From positions 372,001 through 436,000 of the forward strand of contig NZ_NAEW01000004.1 of NCBI RefSeq assembly GCF_002075345.1: a DNA stretch of 64,000 nucleotides, in the 5' to 3' direction. Numbering within the stretch: position 1 is the stretch's first letter; every line of letters begins with the position of its first letter. Both the position numbers and the translations under genes were made by a program. Source of the stretch: Citrobacter braakii (GTDB lineage Bacteria; Pseudomonadota; Gammaproteobacteria; Enterobacterales; Enterobacteriaceae). The notes beneath the pieces were generated by a model. The model had not been told where the DNA came from. It saw only the letters and a program-made list of their open reading frames with translations, and made no database searches. Shown here piece after piece: positions 30,465-41,090 of the stretch.

Positions 30465-31436
30465 TCACCATGAATGCAGAGAGTCTATTATATTACACGT
30501 TCGATCCGCGCCGCCGATCAGTAAAGTTTGCGTGCGCACACCATTCGCAACCTGTTGGATCCCTTTCACAAGATCGCCGCCCGTGACCCCTGTCGCGCTG
30601 AAGAGGATCTTATTTCCCCCTACCAGTTCGTCCAGCGCGTAGATCCGGTTGATCGCAACGCCCATTTCCGCGCAGCGCTGATGTTCCTGTGCCGCAATCA
30701 GACGATTATCTGCGTTATTTCCTTTCGCTTCGCAAAAATCAATCAGTTCAGCCTGCATATCGCCCCCCAGCGCTTTAACCGCACAAGCTGAAATAACCCC
30801 TTCAGGCGCGCCGCCAATGGTATACATCAGATCATAAGGATTCTCCTGCATACAGGCCAGCACGCTGGCGGCCACGTCGCCGTCGGACAGAGCAAAGACC
30901 TTGACGCCAAGCCGTGTCGCCTCGGCAATCGCTGGTTGAAGGCGCGGCTTATCCAGCGTCACCATCCGCAGTCGCTCCAGCGGTTTACCCAACGCCTCTG
31001 CCACATTACGCAGATTATCTGCCAACGGCAGCGCCAGATTAATCGCCCCTTTCGCAAACCGATTAACAACCAGTTTTTTCATGTACATATCAGGAGCGTG
31101 TAACAAACTGCCGCGAGGGGCAAACGCCATGACGGCCAGCGCATTGCTTTGCCCCATAGCCACCATTCGGGTTCCTTCAATAGGATCAACGGCGATATCT
31201 ACCTCAGGTCCGGTGCCGGTTCCCACTTCCTCACCAATCCACAGCATCGGGGCTTGATCAATCTCCCCTTCGCCAATAACGATGCGTCCGCGAATGGCAA
31301 TACTGTTCAATGCTTCCCGCATTGCCGTCACAGCCAGACCATCAATCTTGTTTTTATCGCCGCACCCGGTTTGCGGCCAGGCTGCCAGTGCAGCCTGCTC
31401 CGTGATACGAAATAGCGGCCATGCCAGCGACATCAT
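30465..31436 (-). CDS. yggF: Class II fructose-1,6-bisphosphatase-like protein YggF (GlpX family)
   Basis: This 323-residue metal-dependent sugar-bisphosphatase is a paralogue of GlpX. Conserved pieces are GDKNKIDGLAVTAMR, RIVIGEGEIDQAPMLWIGE, the metal-site VDIAVDPIEGTRM and the substrate loop MYTIGGAPEGVISACA. It dephosphorylates fructose 1,6-bisphosphate in E. coli. Its start overlaps the yggP stop (ATGA), so it is translated with yggP. In this operon it may act on a different sugar bisphosphate. Confidence 0.92.
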   Translation of the reverse strand: MMSLAWPLFRITEQAALAAWPQTGCGDKNKIDGLAVTAMREALNSIAIRGRIVIGEGEIDQAPMLWIGEEVGTGTGPEVDIAVDPIEGTRMVAMGQSNALAVMAFAPRGSLLHAPDMYMKKLVVNRFAKGAINLALPLADNLRNVAEALGKPLERLRMVTLDKPRLQPAIAEATRLGVKVFALSDGDVAASVLACMQENPYDLMYTIGGAPEGVISACAVKALGGDMQAELIDFCEAKGNNADNRLIAAQEHQRCAEMGVAINRIYALDELVGGNKILFSATGVTGGDLVKGIQQVANGVRTQTLLIGGADRTCNIIDSLHSW

Positions 31437-32716
31437 ATCGCCGCCTCCCCGATATCAACGCCAAAGTGTGCCAAAAGGTATTTTTCTGCCTTTTCATTCC
31501 AGATACCGTGCGTCTCCTCCACCAGTAGCGCCAGTTCTTTGAATAATGGGTCAGTTTTCCCTTTCTCGGCAAAATCAGCAATGGCGGTTAGTGGCATGAT
31601 AACGCCGTTATATATCAGCTTCTTACCGCCGGGGATCGCCGGTAAATTCAAAACAGTTTCCGGAACTGCATCAAGGCCGCCAATGTGCGTCACCATAAAC
31701 GACGGTTGCAGTTGGCCAGTTGCACTGAGCGCAATGGCCTCTTTCATATCATCCGTTGAACCACCGGATGTCCCGACAACGTGAGTGCTGTTGTAGTGCA
31801 CGTTATAAAAATTAAACGGCACTTTGAAGTTACTGTCCGTAGGACCGGCAAAAAAATTCAGGCAACCATCTTCCGCGAGTAAATCATCAGCCATCTCAAC
31901 AACTGCAGGCACTGCCGCATACACAAAAACATCATCAAAACCTGCGTCATGAGTTAACGCTCGCAGCATCGCTGTCGGAGAATCCATGCCAGTAGTATTC
32001 ACATAGATGAGCTCAATCCCCTTTTCTGCCGCCAGCTCAACGGGCAACAGTTTTTTAGCCTGAGCCAGTCGTGCTTCGTCAATGTCGACCACCACCACGC
32101 GCGACGGCTGAATATTCCCGTTAATGGCATAATCTATTGCACCAATACCCATCGGCCCGGCGCAGGCCAGAAGCGCAATGTTCCCCCCTGGCTTAATCCC
32201 CATGCGATGCTCATAAACGTAAGGCGTGGTGTGAAAATTCGCGTTATACGCGCCAATAATACAGCACATCGGTTCTGCCAATGAGGCGGCGGCAAAATAA
32301 GAGCCGTGGTAAGGCAAAACGCATCCCAGGTTAATCGCCACTTCCGGGATAATCATATATGTCGCATTGCCGCCAAAATATTCATAGCTGTATCCCGCTG
32401 AATATCCACTTGGCAATCCCATCGCGGGTTGCAACACAAAACGCTGACCTTTCTTATATTTATCCGTCAGGTTTTTTCCCACCTCAACAATAATACCTGC
32501 ACATTCATGTCCGGTAATCACCGGATGGTTTTCCAGATCGTCCGGTACGCGTTTATGATCGCTCCCCAATGCTGCTGCTTTCCAGGTGGACAAACAAACG
32601 CTATCGGATATTACGCTTACTAACAATTCATTATCTGTAATTGCAGGCAGTTCAAACTCGCGGATACGAATATCCTGCTTGCCATATATGGCAGCAACTT
32701 TCGTTTTCATATTCAC
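31433..32716 (-). CDS. yggP: Zinc-type alcohol/sugar dehydrogenase YggP
   Basis: This 427-residue medium-chain dehydrogenase is longer than a standard 350-residue family member. The zinc-site region carries GHECAGIIVEVG, the usual GHExxGxxxxxG signature. The nucleotide fold carries LLACAGPMGIGAIDYAI followed by VVVDIDEARL. It probably oxidises the sugar or sugar-phosphate brought in by the neighbouring PTS; substrate unknown. It is 18 bp after cmtA and overlaps yggF by 4 bp. Confidence 0.88.
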   Translation of the reverse strand: MNMKTKVAAIYGKQDIRIREFELPAITDNELLVSVISDSVCLSTWKAAALGSDHKRVPDDLENHPVITGHECAGIIVEVGKNLTDKYKKGQRFVLQPAMGLPSGYSAGYSYEYFGGNATYMIIPEVAINLGCVLPYHGSYFAAASLAEPMCCIIGAYNANFHTTPYVYEHRMGIKPGGNIALLACAGPMGIGAIDYAINGNIQPSRVVVVDIDEARLAQAKKLLPVELAAEKGIELIYVNTTGMDSPTAMLRALTHDAGFDDVFVYAAVPAVVEMADDLLAEDGCLNFFAGPTDSNFKVPFNFYNVHYNSTHVVGTSGGSTDDMKEAIALSATGQLQPSFMVTHIGGLDAVPETVLNLPAIPGGKKLIYNGVIMPLTAIADFAEKGKTDPLFKELALLVEETHGIWNEKAEKYLLAHFGVDIGEAAI

Positions 32717-32734
32717 TCCAAAAATAGAAGAAGG

Positions 32735-34114
32735 CTAGTTCGCAGTAATGCGTTTAAATAAATCATCCAACAATGGGTCACCAATATAGTTCTTAATCAG
32801 CACTAATGGCTTTTCACTTACACGTTTAACACGACCTTCAAGACTGGCATGGGTGACAATAATATCGGCATCTTGCGGAACGTTTTCGATAGCATAATGC
32901 GTCACAGTAATATTCAATCCCGCTTTCTCCAGACGCTTACGAAACGTGGTTGCCCCCATAGCACTGGAACCCATTCCTGCATCACAGACAAAAGCGACGC
33001 GTTTAATGTTTTTATAAGAGAATTTCCCTTCCTGCTTCATCGCTTTGACGGTTCTGGCTGATTCAGCAAAGTCATCTTCACTTTCTGTTTCAACGTTCTT
33101 TTCCATTTTCAGGATGACAGAGGTAATAACAAAAGTAACAACGGTTCCCGCGGTAACTCCTGCAATGGTCGCGAGGAAAGAACCTTTCGGCGTTAATGCC
33201 AGATAGGCGAATATGGATCCTGGGCTTGGCCCCGCAACTAACCCACCGTCCAGCAGGTGGAATACCCACGTCCCGGTCATTCCCCCGGCAATCATCGCGA
33301 TCAGGGTCAGAGGCTTCATCAGCACATACGGGAAATACAGTTCATGAATACCACCGAGGAAGTGGATAATCATGGCGCCTGGCGCAGACTTTTTACTCAT
33401 CCCTTTGCCAAAGATAGCAAAGCCGAGTAACAAACCTAATCCCGGCCCTGGGTTAGATGCCACCATGAAGAAAATCGATTTTCCCGTTTCAGAAGCTTGC
33501 TGCATCCCCAGCGGATAATACACCCCCTGATCGATGGCATTGTTCAGAAAGAGGATTTTTGCCGGCTCATTGATTACGGATAGCAACGGCAGATAGCCCG
33601 CATGAACCAACGCTTCAATACACTCCTTCACGAAATTATTGGCAATGAGAACCGCCGGGCCGATAACTTCAAACCCCAGCAAGCATAAGAGCATTCCCGC
33701 AATACCAAGAGAGAAATTATTGATAACCATCTCGAAGCCTGCAGGAATGCGTTTTTCCAGCAGACGGTCGATATGCTTAATCACCCAACCGCCAAGCGGC
33801 CCCATTACCATCGCGCCAAGGAACATCGGGATATCCGCGCCCACAATAACGCCAATAGAACCAATGCCCCCCATTACCGCACCGCGTTTCCCGCCAACCA
33901 GATGTCCCCCTGTGGAGCCAATCATGACGGGCAGTAAATAGGTAATCATCGGACCGACAATTTTGGCGAAATGCTCATTCGGCATCCAACCAGTAGGAAT
34001 AAATAATGCGGTAATAAAACCCCAGGCAATAAATGCGCCGATGTTAGGAATGACCATTGCAGTCAAAAACCCACCAAAAGCCTGGACTTTGGCACGAGCA
34101 GACTTGTTTTCCAT
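32735..34114 (-). CDS. cmtA: PTS mannitol-like EIICB component CmtA
   Basis: This is the inner-membrane sugar permease and phosphocarrier of the cryptic mannitol-type PTS. It has 459 residues. The IIC domain (about 1-340) is hydrophobic with IGAFIAWGFITALFIPTGW and the substrate-site loop GGIHELYFPYVLM. The C-terminal IIB domain (from about 370) has the phospho-cysteine Cys377 in FVCDAGMGSSAMG. Both active motifs are intact, so it is not visibly broken. EIIA is supplied by cmtB, 27 bp upstream. Confidence 0.94.
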   Translation of the reverse strand: MENKSARAKVQAFGGFLTAMVIPNIGAFIAWGFITALFIPTGWMPNEHFAKIVGPMITYLLPVMIGSTGGHLVGGKRGAVMGGIGSIGVIVGADIPMFLGAMVMGPLGGWVIKHIDRLLEKRIPAGFEMVINNFSLGIAGMLLCLLGFEVIGPAVLIANNFVKECIEALVHAGYLPLLSVINEPAKILFLNNAIDQGVYYPLGMQQASETGKSIFFMVASNPGPGLGLLLGFAIFGKGMSKKSAPGAMIIHFLGGIHELYFPYVLMKPLTLIAMIAGGMTGTWVFHLLDGGLVAGPSPGSIFAYLALTPKGSFLATIAGVTAGTVVTFVITSVILKMEKNVETESEDDFAESARTVKAMKQEGKFSYKNIKRVAFVCDAGMGSSAMGATTFRKRLEKAGLNITVTHYAIENVPQDADIIVTHASLEGRVKRVSEKPLVLIKNYIGDPLLDDLFKRITAN

Positions 34115-34141
34115 AATAATATCCTGAAAGGAAACCGTTAA

Positions 34142-34585
34142 TTATGCTTGAGCGATAATATCCGCCAATTGTTTTTCTGATTTAGCCGCTAACAAAGCGG
34201 TTAGTGCTTCCTCTTCACATAATAATTCGCTTAAGGCCTGAATAGCGCCAATGTGTGAATCAGCATTAGCCGCCGACAATCCGATTAATAATCTGATACC
34301 TTCATCATCTTCGGCAAATTTCACTTCCTGTTTGAGAAGCGTTAATGACATACCGGTTTTTAACGCGCCACACTCCGGTCGAGCGTGCGGCATGGCGACA
34401 CCGGGTGCTAAAATATAATAAGGACCATTGTTAATCGTTGAGTCTTTAATGGCCTGAATATAATCTGAATTGACATAATGGTTGGCAAGTAAGGATGACA
34501 TAGAAAAGTCAATTGCCTCCTGCCAGTTCTTTGCTGAATTTTTTATTGAGATAGATGATTCGGGAAAGTAATCAATCAGCCGCAT
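34142..34585 (-). CDS. cmtB: PTS mannitol-like EIIA component CmtB
   Basis: This 147-residue cytosolic phosphocarrier is of the fructose/mannitol EIIA family. The phospho-accepting His67 lies in APGVAMPHARPE. It passes phosphate from HPr to the IIB domain of CmtA. It is the first gene of the unit cmtB-cmtA-yggP-yggF-yggD-yggC, whose gaps are 27, 18, -4, 15 and -4 bp, consistent with one transcript. Confidence 0.94.
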   Translation of the reverse strand: MRLIDYFPESSISIKNSAKNWQEAIDFSMSSLLANHYVNSDYIQAIKDSTINNGPYYILAPGVAMPHARPECGALKTGMSLTLLKQEVKFAEDDEGIRLLIGLSAANADSHIGAIQALSELLCEEEALTALLAAKSEKQLADIIAQA

Positions 34586-34852
34586 ACATTTTCCTTATTT
34601 TATTTTTAGGGTACGAGTTAGCGTTAAAAATAAAATACGCGCACGGCGAAATGAAATCAATCGAGGAGAAAACTACATACAGCGCAGAATGTTTTTTGGT
34701 GATGCCTTTAAAAACAATGAATTGAGAAAAGAAATATAAAAGTCAACAGAAATAATGTGATTCAAGTTGCAAATATAAAACATCGCTAAATATCATATTT
34801 GTGATGCAAATCTACATTTTCGGGTTGCACACGACCAAATAAATTTAATTAC
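34586..34852 (-). promoter_or_regulatory. cmt operon control region
   Basis: This is very AT-rich non-coding DNA upstream of cmtB. A CRP-like site TGTGATTCAAGTTGCA at 34756-34771 matches 8 of 10 consensus positions, and a second perfect half site TGTGA is at 34800-34804. No dedicated repressor gene is adjacent. Confidence 0.45.
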
Positions 34853-34885
34853 TTTAAAAAAACGGGCCGCATAAGCGACCCGTTT
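34853..34885 (-). terminator. Terminator after tktA
   Basis: A stem of AACGGGYCGC type (left arm AACGGGCCGC, right arm GCGACCCGTT) with a short loop is followed on the minus strand by TTTTTAAAG. It begins about 17 bp past the tktA stop. Confidence 0.88.
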
Positions 34886-34901
34886 TCACCTGTAATCAAA
34901 A

Positions 34902-36893
34902 TTACAGCAGTTCTTTTGCTTTCGCGACAACGTTGTCGACAGTGAAGCCAAACTCTTCAAACAGCAGCTCAGCCGGTGCAGACTCACCAAAGGTAGTCAT
35001 ACCAACGATAGCGCCGTTCAGGCCCACGTATTTGAACCAGTAGTCTGCGATACCCGCTTCCACTGCAACACGTGCGGAAACAGCTTTCGGCAGTACGGAC
35101 TCGCGATAAGCGGCATCCTGTTTGTCGAACGCGTCGGTAGACGGCATGGAAACCACGCGCGCTTTAACGCCTTCAGCGGTCAGTTTGTCCCAGGCAGCCA
35201 CAGCCAGCTCAACTTCAGAACCGGTAGCGATGAAGATCAGTTCCGGCTGACCGGCGCAATCTTTCAGCACGTAACCACCGCGCGCGATGTTCGCCAGCTG
35301 CTCTTCGGTACGTTCCTGCTGTGCCAGGTTCTGGCGGGAGAGGATCAGCGCGGTCGGACCGTCCTGACGCTCTACACCGTATTTCCATGCAACGGCAGAT
35401 TCAACCTGGTCACACGGACGCCAGGTGCTCATGTTCGGGGTCACACGCAGCGAAGCTACCTGCTCTACCGGCTGGTGAGTCGGGCCATCTTCGCCCAGAC
35501 CGATGGAGTCGTGGGTATAGACCATCACCTGACGCTGTTTCATCAGCGCAGCCATACGCACCGCGTTACGGGCATATTCCACAAACATCAGGAAGGTGGA
35601 GGTGTACGGTAGGAAACCACCGTGCAGAGAGATACCGTTAGCGATAGCGGTCATACCGAATTCACGTACACCGTAATGGATGTAGTTACCGGCAGTATCT
35701 TCGTTGATAGCTTTAGAACCAGACCACAGAGTCAGGTTACTTGGTGCCAGGTCAGCGGAGCCACCGAGGAATTCAGGCAGCAGAGGACCAAACGCTTCAA
35801 TCGCGTTCTGAGACGCTTTACGGCTGGCGATTTTCGCCGGGTTAGCCTGCAGCTTAGCGATGAACTCGTTCGCTTTTGCGTCGAAGTCAGACGGCATTTC
35901 ACCTTTCATACGACGGGTGAATTCAGCGGCTTCCTGCGGGAAGGCTTTCGCATAAGCAGCGAACTTCTCGTTCCATGCAGCTTCTTTTGCCTGGCCTGCT
36001 TCTTTCGCATCCCACTGCGCGTAGATTTCAGACGGAATTTCAAACGGCGCGTATTTCCAGCCCAGCTGTTCGCGGGTCAGTGCGATTTCTGCATCACCCA
36101 GCGGCGCACCGTGAGAGTCGTGGGTACCAGCTTTATTCGGGGAACCGAAACCGATGATGGTTTTGCACATCAGCAGGGACGGTTTGTCGGTCACAGCGCG
36201 AGCTTCTTCAACTGCGCGCTTAATCGCGTCAGCATCGTGACCATCAACGCCACGAACCACGTGCCAGCCGTAGGCTTCGAAACGCTTAGCGGTGTCATCG
36301 GTGAACCAGCCTTCAACGTGGCCATCGATAGAGATGCCGTTGTCATCGTAGAACGCTACCAGTTTACCCAGCTTCAGCGTACCGGCCAGGGAACATACCT
36401 CGTGAGAGATACCTTCCATCATGCAGCCGTCGCCCATGAAAGCATAGGTGAAGTGGTCAACGATGTCGTGACCAGGACGGTTAAACTGCGCCGCCAGCGT
36501 TTTTTCGGCGATAGCCATACCCACAGCATTCGCAATGCCCTGACCCAGAGGACCGGTAGTGGTTTCAACACCCGCGGTGTAACCCACTTCCGGATGACCC
36601 GGCGTTTTGGAATGCAGCTGACGGAAGTTCTGCAGCTCAGACATCGGCAGATCGTAGCCGGTGAGGTGCAGCAGGCTGTAAATCAGCATGGAGCCGTGGC
36701 CGTTGGACAGCACGAAGCGGTCACGGTCAGCCCAGGACGGGTTAGTCGGGTTGTGGTTCAGGAAATCACGCCACAGGACTTCGGCAATGTCAGCCATACC
36801 CATCGGGGCACCCGGGTGACCGGATTTGGCTTTCTGTACTGCGTCCATGCTCAGCGCACGAATAGCATTGGCAAGCTCTTTACGTGAGGACAT
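34902..36893 (-). CDS. tktA: Transketolase A
   Basis: This thiamine-diphosphate enzyme moves two-carbon ketol units between sugar phosphates in the pentose phosphate pathway. It has 663 residues, as in E. coli. The substrate His is in SGHPGAPMG, the thiamine-binding motif begins at GDGCMMEG and ends in DDNGISIDG, and the catalytic Glu lies in [13 protein letters not shown]. It is monocistronic, with its own terminator. Confidence 0.98.
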   Translation of the reverse strand: MSSRKELANAIRALSMDAVQKAKSGHPGAPMGMADIAEVLWRDFLNHNPTNPSWADRDRFVLSNGHGSMLIYSLLHLTGYDLPMSELQNFRQLHSKTPGHPEVGYTAGVETTTGPLGQGIANAVGMAIAEKTLAAQFNRPGHDIVDHFTYAFMGDGCMMEGISHEVCSLAGTLKLGKLVAFYDDNGISIDGHVEGWFTDDTAKRFEAYGWHVVRGVDGHDADAIKRAVEEARAVTDKPSLLMCKTIIGFGSPNKAGTHDSHGAPLGDAEIALTREQLGWKYAPFEIPSEIYAQWDAKEAGQAKEAAWNEKFAAYAKAFPQEAAEFTRRMKGEMPSDFDAKANEFIAKLQANPAKIASRKASQNAIEAFGPLLPEFLGGSADLAPSNLTLWSGSKAINEDTAGNYIHYGVREFGMTAIANGISLHGGFLPYTSTFLMFVEYARNAVRMAALMKQRQVMVYTHDSIGLGEDGPTHQPVEQVASLRVTPNMSTWRPCDQVESAVAWKYGVERQDGPTALILSRQNLAQQERTEEQLANIARGGYVLKDCAGQPELIFIATGSEVELAVAAWDKLTAEGVKARVVSMPSTDAFDKQDAAYRESVLPKAVSARVAVEAGIADYWFKYVGLNGAIVGMTTFGESAPAELLFEEFGFTVDNVVAKAKELL

Positions 36894-37172
36894 TTTGACT
36901 CCAGATCGGATAATGAAGGCTGAGCCCTTAACGACTTGACGACAGCGCGTTTTGGGCTACGCCGGAAAAAAGTGCCAACAATGTAACCCAAGCCGCGTGT
37001 CATGTACATGGAGCATCCTTTTACCGCTTCAGAAATCTCTGGATTATGCGCGCAAGTTGCGCAATCTTCTCGCCCGCTGAATGTTCTTTTCTTTATACTA
37101 AGGCCGAGCGTCGGTTTACCTGCAAACGACGCATTTTTTAGAAAAATCCTGACTTTGTGCGGAAGAGAAAAA

Positions 37173-37931
37173 ATGAAAATTCGCGCTTTACTGCTTGCTA
37201 CGAGCATGGCGGCGGCATTGACCGGCTGCCAGAACATGGACTCAAACGGACTGCTTTCTTCTGGCGCAGAGGCTTTTCAGGCCTATAGTCTGAGCGATAC
37301 TCAGGTAAAAGCGCTGAGCGATCAGGCCTGTAAAGATATGGACAGCAAGGCTACTATCGCCCCTGCCAGCAGCGAGTACACAACGCGTCTTGGCAAAATC
37401 GCCGCCGCGCTTGGCGACAACATTAACGGCCAGCCGGTGAACTACAAAGTCTATATGGCGAAAGATGTGAATGCCTTTGCCATGGCGAACGGTTGTATCC
37501 GCGTGTACAGCGGCCTGATGGACATGATGACCGATAACGAAGTCGAAGCGGTGATCGGCCACGAAATGGGCCACGTCGCGCTGGGTCACGTGAAAAAAGG
37601 CATGCAGGTCGCGCTGGGCACTAACGCCGTACGTGCAGCAGCGGCTTCCGCTGGCGGCATTGTCGGCAGCCTGTCACAGTCGCAATTGGGCGATCTTGGC
37701 GAGAAACTGGTGAACTCGCAGTTCTCCCAGCGTCAGGAATCCGAAGCAGATGATTACTCGTATGATTTGTTGCGCAAACGTGGGATCAATCCGGCAGGAC
37801 TGGCCACCAGCTTTGAGAAACTGGCTAAACTGGAAGCAGGACGCCAAAGCTCAATGTTTGACGATCACCCGGCATCTGCAGAACGTGCGCAACACATTCG
37901 CGATCGCATGAGCGCAGACGGGATAAAATAA
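37173..37931 (+). CDS. loiP: Outer-membrane metalloprotease lipoprotein LoiP
   Basis: This M48-family zinc protease is linked to low-osmolarity growth and works with BepA/YfgC-like quality control in E. coli. It has 252 residues from ATG 37173, with GGAAGAG upstream; a 57-codon open extension is rejected. A lipoprotein signal ends with lipobox ALTGC (Cys19). The zinc motif HExxH is in VIGHEMGHVALGHV, and the third ligand Glu in RQESEADDYSYD. It was formerly yggG. It is divergent from tktA. Confidence 0.96.
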   Translation: MKIRALLLATSMAAALTGCQNMDSNGLLSSGAEAFQAYSLSDTQVKALSDQACKDMDSKATIAPASSEYTTRLGKIAAALGDNINGQPVNYKVYMAKDVNAFAMANGCIRVYSGLMDMMTDNEVEAVIGHEMGHVALGHVKKGMQVALGTNAVRAAAASAGGIVGSLSQSQLGDLGEKLVNSQFSQRQESEADDYSYDLLRKRGINPAGLATSFEKLAKLEAGRQSSMFDDHPASAERAQHIRDRMSADGIK

Positions 37932-37941
37932 TCCTCGAACA

Positions 37942-38027
37942 GTGCCGGATGGTGGCGTGAACGCCTTATCCGGCCTACAAATTCAGCAATAATGTAGGCC
38001 GGACTAGCGTCAGCGACATCCGGCAAA
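37942..38027. repeat. BIME between loiP and speB
   Basis: Two REP units face each other: TGCCGGATGGTGGCG...CTTATCCGGCCTAC and GTAGGCCGGACTAGCG...CATCCGGCA. They lie between the convergent loiP and speB stops. Confidence 0.85.
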
Positions 38028-38042
38028 ATAGTCCAAAACCCG

Positions 38043-38963
38043 TTATTCGCCTTTCTTCGCCGCCTGGATATACAGCATTTCCAGTGCCAGCGTAGCCGCC
38101 GCCAGCGCGGTGATCTCTGACTGATCGTAGGCCGGAGCTACTTCCACCACATCCATCCCGACGATATTCAGATCTTTCAGACCACGTACCAGCTTGATCG
38201 CGCGATCGGAAGTCAGACCGCCGATCACGGGCGTACCGGTTCCTGGAGCAAACGCCGGATCGAGGCAGTCGATATCAAAGGTCAGATACACCGGCATATC
38301 ACCAACAATCTGCTTAACCTGGGCGATGATGTCATCTACGCCGCGATCGTTCACCTGGCAAGCATCCAGCACGGTAAAGCCGTTATCTTTGTCGAACTCG
38401 GTACGAATACCGATCTGCACAGAGTGATTCGGATCGATCAGACCTTCGTTCGGCGCAGTGTAGAACATGGTACCGTGGTCGAATTCACAGCCGTTAGCGT
38501 AGGTGTCGGTGTGGGCATCAAAGTGCACCAGCGCCATTTTACCAAAGTGTTTAGCGTGCGCGCGCAGGAGCGGCAGCGTGACGAAGTGGTCACCGCCGAA
38601 AGAGAGCATGCGCTTACCAGCAGAAAGCAACTTCTCAGCATGCGCCTGCAGTTTTTCACTCATTTCACGGGCATCACCGAACGCATAAACCAGATCGCCG
38701 CAGTCCACCACGTTCAGGCGCTCGCGCATATCGAAGTCCCACGGGAAGCGATTGTGTTCCCACGCCAGGTTAGTGGAAACCTGACGGATCGCAGCCGGAC
38801 CATGACGACCGCCCGCGCGGCCAGACGTTGCCATATCAAACGGTACGCCGGTGATCACCCAATCGGCGTCGCTGTCGTACGGCATGAAGTTCATCGGCAG
38901 ACGCAAAAAACCAAAGGCGTTAGAAACCAGGGAGTTGTCGTATTGATGACCTAAGGTGCTCAT
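38043..38963 (-). CDS. speB: Agmatinase
   Basis: This manganese ureohydrolase splits agmatine to putrescine and urea. It has 306 residues. The metal ligands are in [23 protein letters not shown] and [19 protein letters not shown], the three arginase-family signatures. It acts after SpeA, whose gene is directly upstream on the same strand behind a strong hairpin terminator. Confidence 0.98.
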   Translation of the reverse strand: MSTLGHQYDNSLVSNAFGFLRLPMNFMPYDSDADWVITGVPFDMATSGRAGGRHGPAAIRQVSTNLAWEHNRFPWDFDMRERLNVVDCGDLVYAFGDAREMSEKLQAHAEKLLSAGKRMLSFGGDHFVTLPLLRAHAKHFGKMALVHFDAHTDTYANGCEFDHGTMFYTAPNEGLIDPNHSVQIGIRTEFDKDNGFTVLDACQVNDRGVDDIIAQVKQIVGDMPVYLTFDIDCLDPAFAPGTGTPVIGGLTSDRAIKLVRGLKDLNIVGMDVVEVAPAYDQSEITALAAATLALEMLYIQAAKKGE

Positions 38964-38988
38964 GTACTGACCTCTTTTAAAATCGGTG

Positions 38989-39033
38989 AAAAAAAATCCC
39001 CTCCGCGTCGTTAAGCCCGACGAGGAAGGGATT
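38989..39033 (-). terminator. Terminator/attenuator between speA and speB
   Basis: On the minus strand a long stem (arms AATCCC-CCTCGTCG and CGACG-GGAGGGGATT, with small mismatches) around a GGCTTAA loop is followed by eight T residues. It should end most speA transcripts before speB. Confidence 0.88.
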
Positions 39034-39105
39034 GATTTACGTGACTACTTGTATAGGCGAATTATCGCCGTTAATTTGCTCAGGTTCAAGCGAACCCCAA
39101 CAGCA

Positions 39106-41082
39106 TTACTCGTCTTCGAGATAGGTATATCCGTACAGACCTGCCTCAAACTCTTCGAGGAACTGCTGCTGCAACTCGGTATCCAGATCGGTGTTTTTCA
39201 CCTGGTCACGGAACTGCGTTAGCAGGGTGTTCGGATCCAACTGCACGTATTGCAGCATATCCGCCACGGTATCCCCTTCGTCAGACAGCTCAACTTCCAC
39301 GCTGCCGTCAGGGAAGACGAACACATCAACCGCTTCAGTATCACCGAACAGGTTGTGCATGTTGCCAAGGATCTCCTGGTACGCACCCACCATAAAGAAG
39401 CCCAGCATCGGCGGGTTCTCCGGGTCGTATTCCGGCATCGGCATGGTGGTCGCAATGCCGTCACCATCAACATAGTGGTCGATAGCGCCATCAGAGTCAC
39501 AGGTGATATCCAGCAGCACCGCACGGCGCTCAGGAGCCTTGTTCAGCCCTTCCAGCGGCATCACCGGGAACAGCTGATCGATCCCCCACGCATCCGGCAT
39601 CGACTGGAACAGCGAGAAGTTGACGTAAATCTTATCCGCCATACGCTCCTGCAACTCGTCGATAATCGGACGGTGCGCGCGGTTGCTCGGGTCGAGTTGT
39701 TTTTGCACATCGTGACACATGTTCAGATAGAGCTGTTCTGCCCACGCGCGTTCCTGCAGGCTAAAGGTGCCTGAAGAATACCCAACGTGAATATCGTGCA
39801 GATCCATCTGGCTGTCGTGCAGCCATTCACGCAGCGAACGACGGGTTCCCGGCTCATGCATCTCTTGCCAGGTTTCCCACATGCTTTGCAGGGCACGCGG
39901 CGCATCGTCAGCCGGAGGCGTTGCTTCGGTATGCTCGCTACGCTCAACGCCGATAATGTTAGACACCAGCACGGTATGATGCGCGGTAACAGCGCGACCG
40001 GATTCGGTAATTACCGTCGGGTGCGGCAGACCGTGCTCTTCACAGGCGTCGCCAATGGCCCAGATGATGTTGTTCGCGTATTCGTTCAGGCCGTAGTTTA
40101 CGGAGCAGTCAGACTGCGAACGGGTACCTTCGTAGTCCACGCCCAGGCCACCGCCCACGTCGAAGCACTGGATATTTACGCCAAGCTTGTGCAGCTCAAC
40201 GTAGAAACGCGCCGACTCACGTACGCCGGTGGCAATATCACGAATGTTCGCCATCTGTGAGCCGAGGTGGAAGTGCAGCAACTGAATACTGTCCAGACGA
40301 CCGCGCTCGCGCAGCATTTCTACCAGTTGCAGCACCTGGTTTGCCGCCAGGCCGAATTTCGATTTCTCTCCGCCGGAGGACTGCCATTTGCCGGACCCTT
40401 GCGACGCCAGACGCGCACGCACGCCCAGACGCGGAACAACATTCAGTCGTTCAGCTTCATCCAGCACGATAGCGATTTCAGACATCTTCTCGATGACCAG
40501 ATAGATCTTATGGCCCATCTTTTCGCCAATTAGCGCCAGGCGGATGTATTCGCGGTCTTTATAGCCGTTACACACGATCACGCTGCGGGTCATTCCGGCA
40601 TGAGCCAGAACGGCCATCAGTTCAGCTTTAGAACCGGCTTCCAGCCCCAGCGGTTCGCCGGAGTGGATCAGCGATTCAATCACGCGACGGTGCTGGTTAA
40701 CCTTGATCGGGTAAACGAGGAAATAGTCACCGTTGTAGCCGTAAGACTCACGGGCGCGCTTAAACGCGGCGTTAATCGAACGCAGACGGTGTTGCAGGAT
40801 CTGCGGGAAGCAGAACAATGCAGGCAAACGCTGGCCCTGCGCTTCACGGGCTTTCACCAACTCAGCAAGGTCAACGCGCGCTTCTGGTACGTCGGGATCC
40901 GGGCACACGCTGATGTGGCCCAGTTCATTGACGTCATAGTAGTTATTACCCCACCAGGCAATATTGTAAGTACGCAGCATCTTGCTGGCTTCCTGGGAAC
41001 TCATTGCAACCTCCTGCATGGAGCGTAGTACACCGTGTTCGCCTGCTGACGAAGGCGAACCCAAAGAAATGTCGTCAGACAT
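39106..41082 (-). CDS. speA: Biosynthetic arginine decarboxylase
   Basis: This PLP enzyme converts arginine to agmatine, the first step of the SpeA-SpeB route to putrescine. It has 658 residues from ATG 41082 ([17 protein letters not shown]), the E. coli length. The PLP Lys is in [12 protein letters not shown], the phosphate-binding LHFHLGSQ and [13 protein letters not shown] are present, and [11 protein letters not shown] contains the Cys-Asp active-site pair. Eight bases upstream lies yqgB. Confidence 0.98.
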   Translation of the reverse strand: MSDDISLGSPSSAGEHGVLRSMQEVAMSSQEASKMLRTYNIAWWGNNYYDVNELGHISVCPDPDVPEARVDLAELVKAREAQGQRLPALFCFPQILQHRLRSINAAFKRARESYGYNGDYFLVYPIKVNQHRRVIESLIHSGEPLGLEAGSKAELMAVLAHAGMTRSVIVCNGYKDREYIRLALIGEKMGHKIYLVIEKMSEIAIVLDEAERLNVVPRLGVRARLASQGSGKWQSSGGEKSKFGLAANQVLQLVEMLRERGRLDSIQLLHFHLGSQMANIRDIATGVRESARFYVELHKLGVNIQCFDVGGGLGVDYEGTRSQSDCSVNYGLNEYANNIIWAIGDACEEHGLPHPTVITESGRAVTAHHTVLVSNIIGVERSEHTEATPPADDAPRALQSMWETWQEMHEPGTRRSLREWLHDSQMDLHDIHVGYSSGTFSLQERAWAEQLYLNMCHDVQKQLDPSNRAHRPIIDELQERMADKIYVNFSLFQSMPDAWGIDQLFPVMPLEGLNKAPERRAVLLDITCDSDGAIDHYVDGDGIATTMPMPEYDPENPPMLGFFMVGAYQEILGNMHNLFGDTEAVDVFVFPDGSVEVELSDEGDTVADMLQYVQLDPNTLLTQFRDQVKNTDLDTELQQQFLEEFEAGLYGYTYLEDE

Positions 41083-41090
41083 AGCGAACC

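Noticed and set aside
35622-36887. 421-codon plus-strand frame across tktA
   Set aside because: It is the antisense shadow of tktA, a highly expressed gene with strong codon bias.
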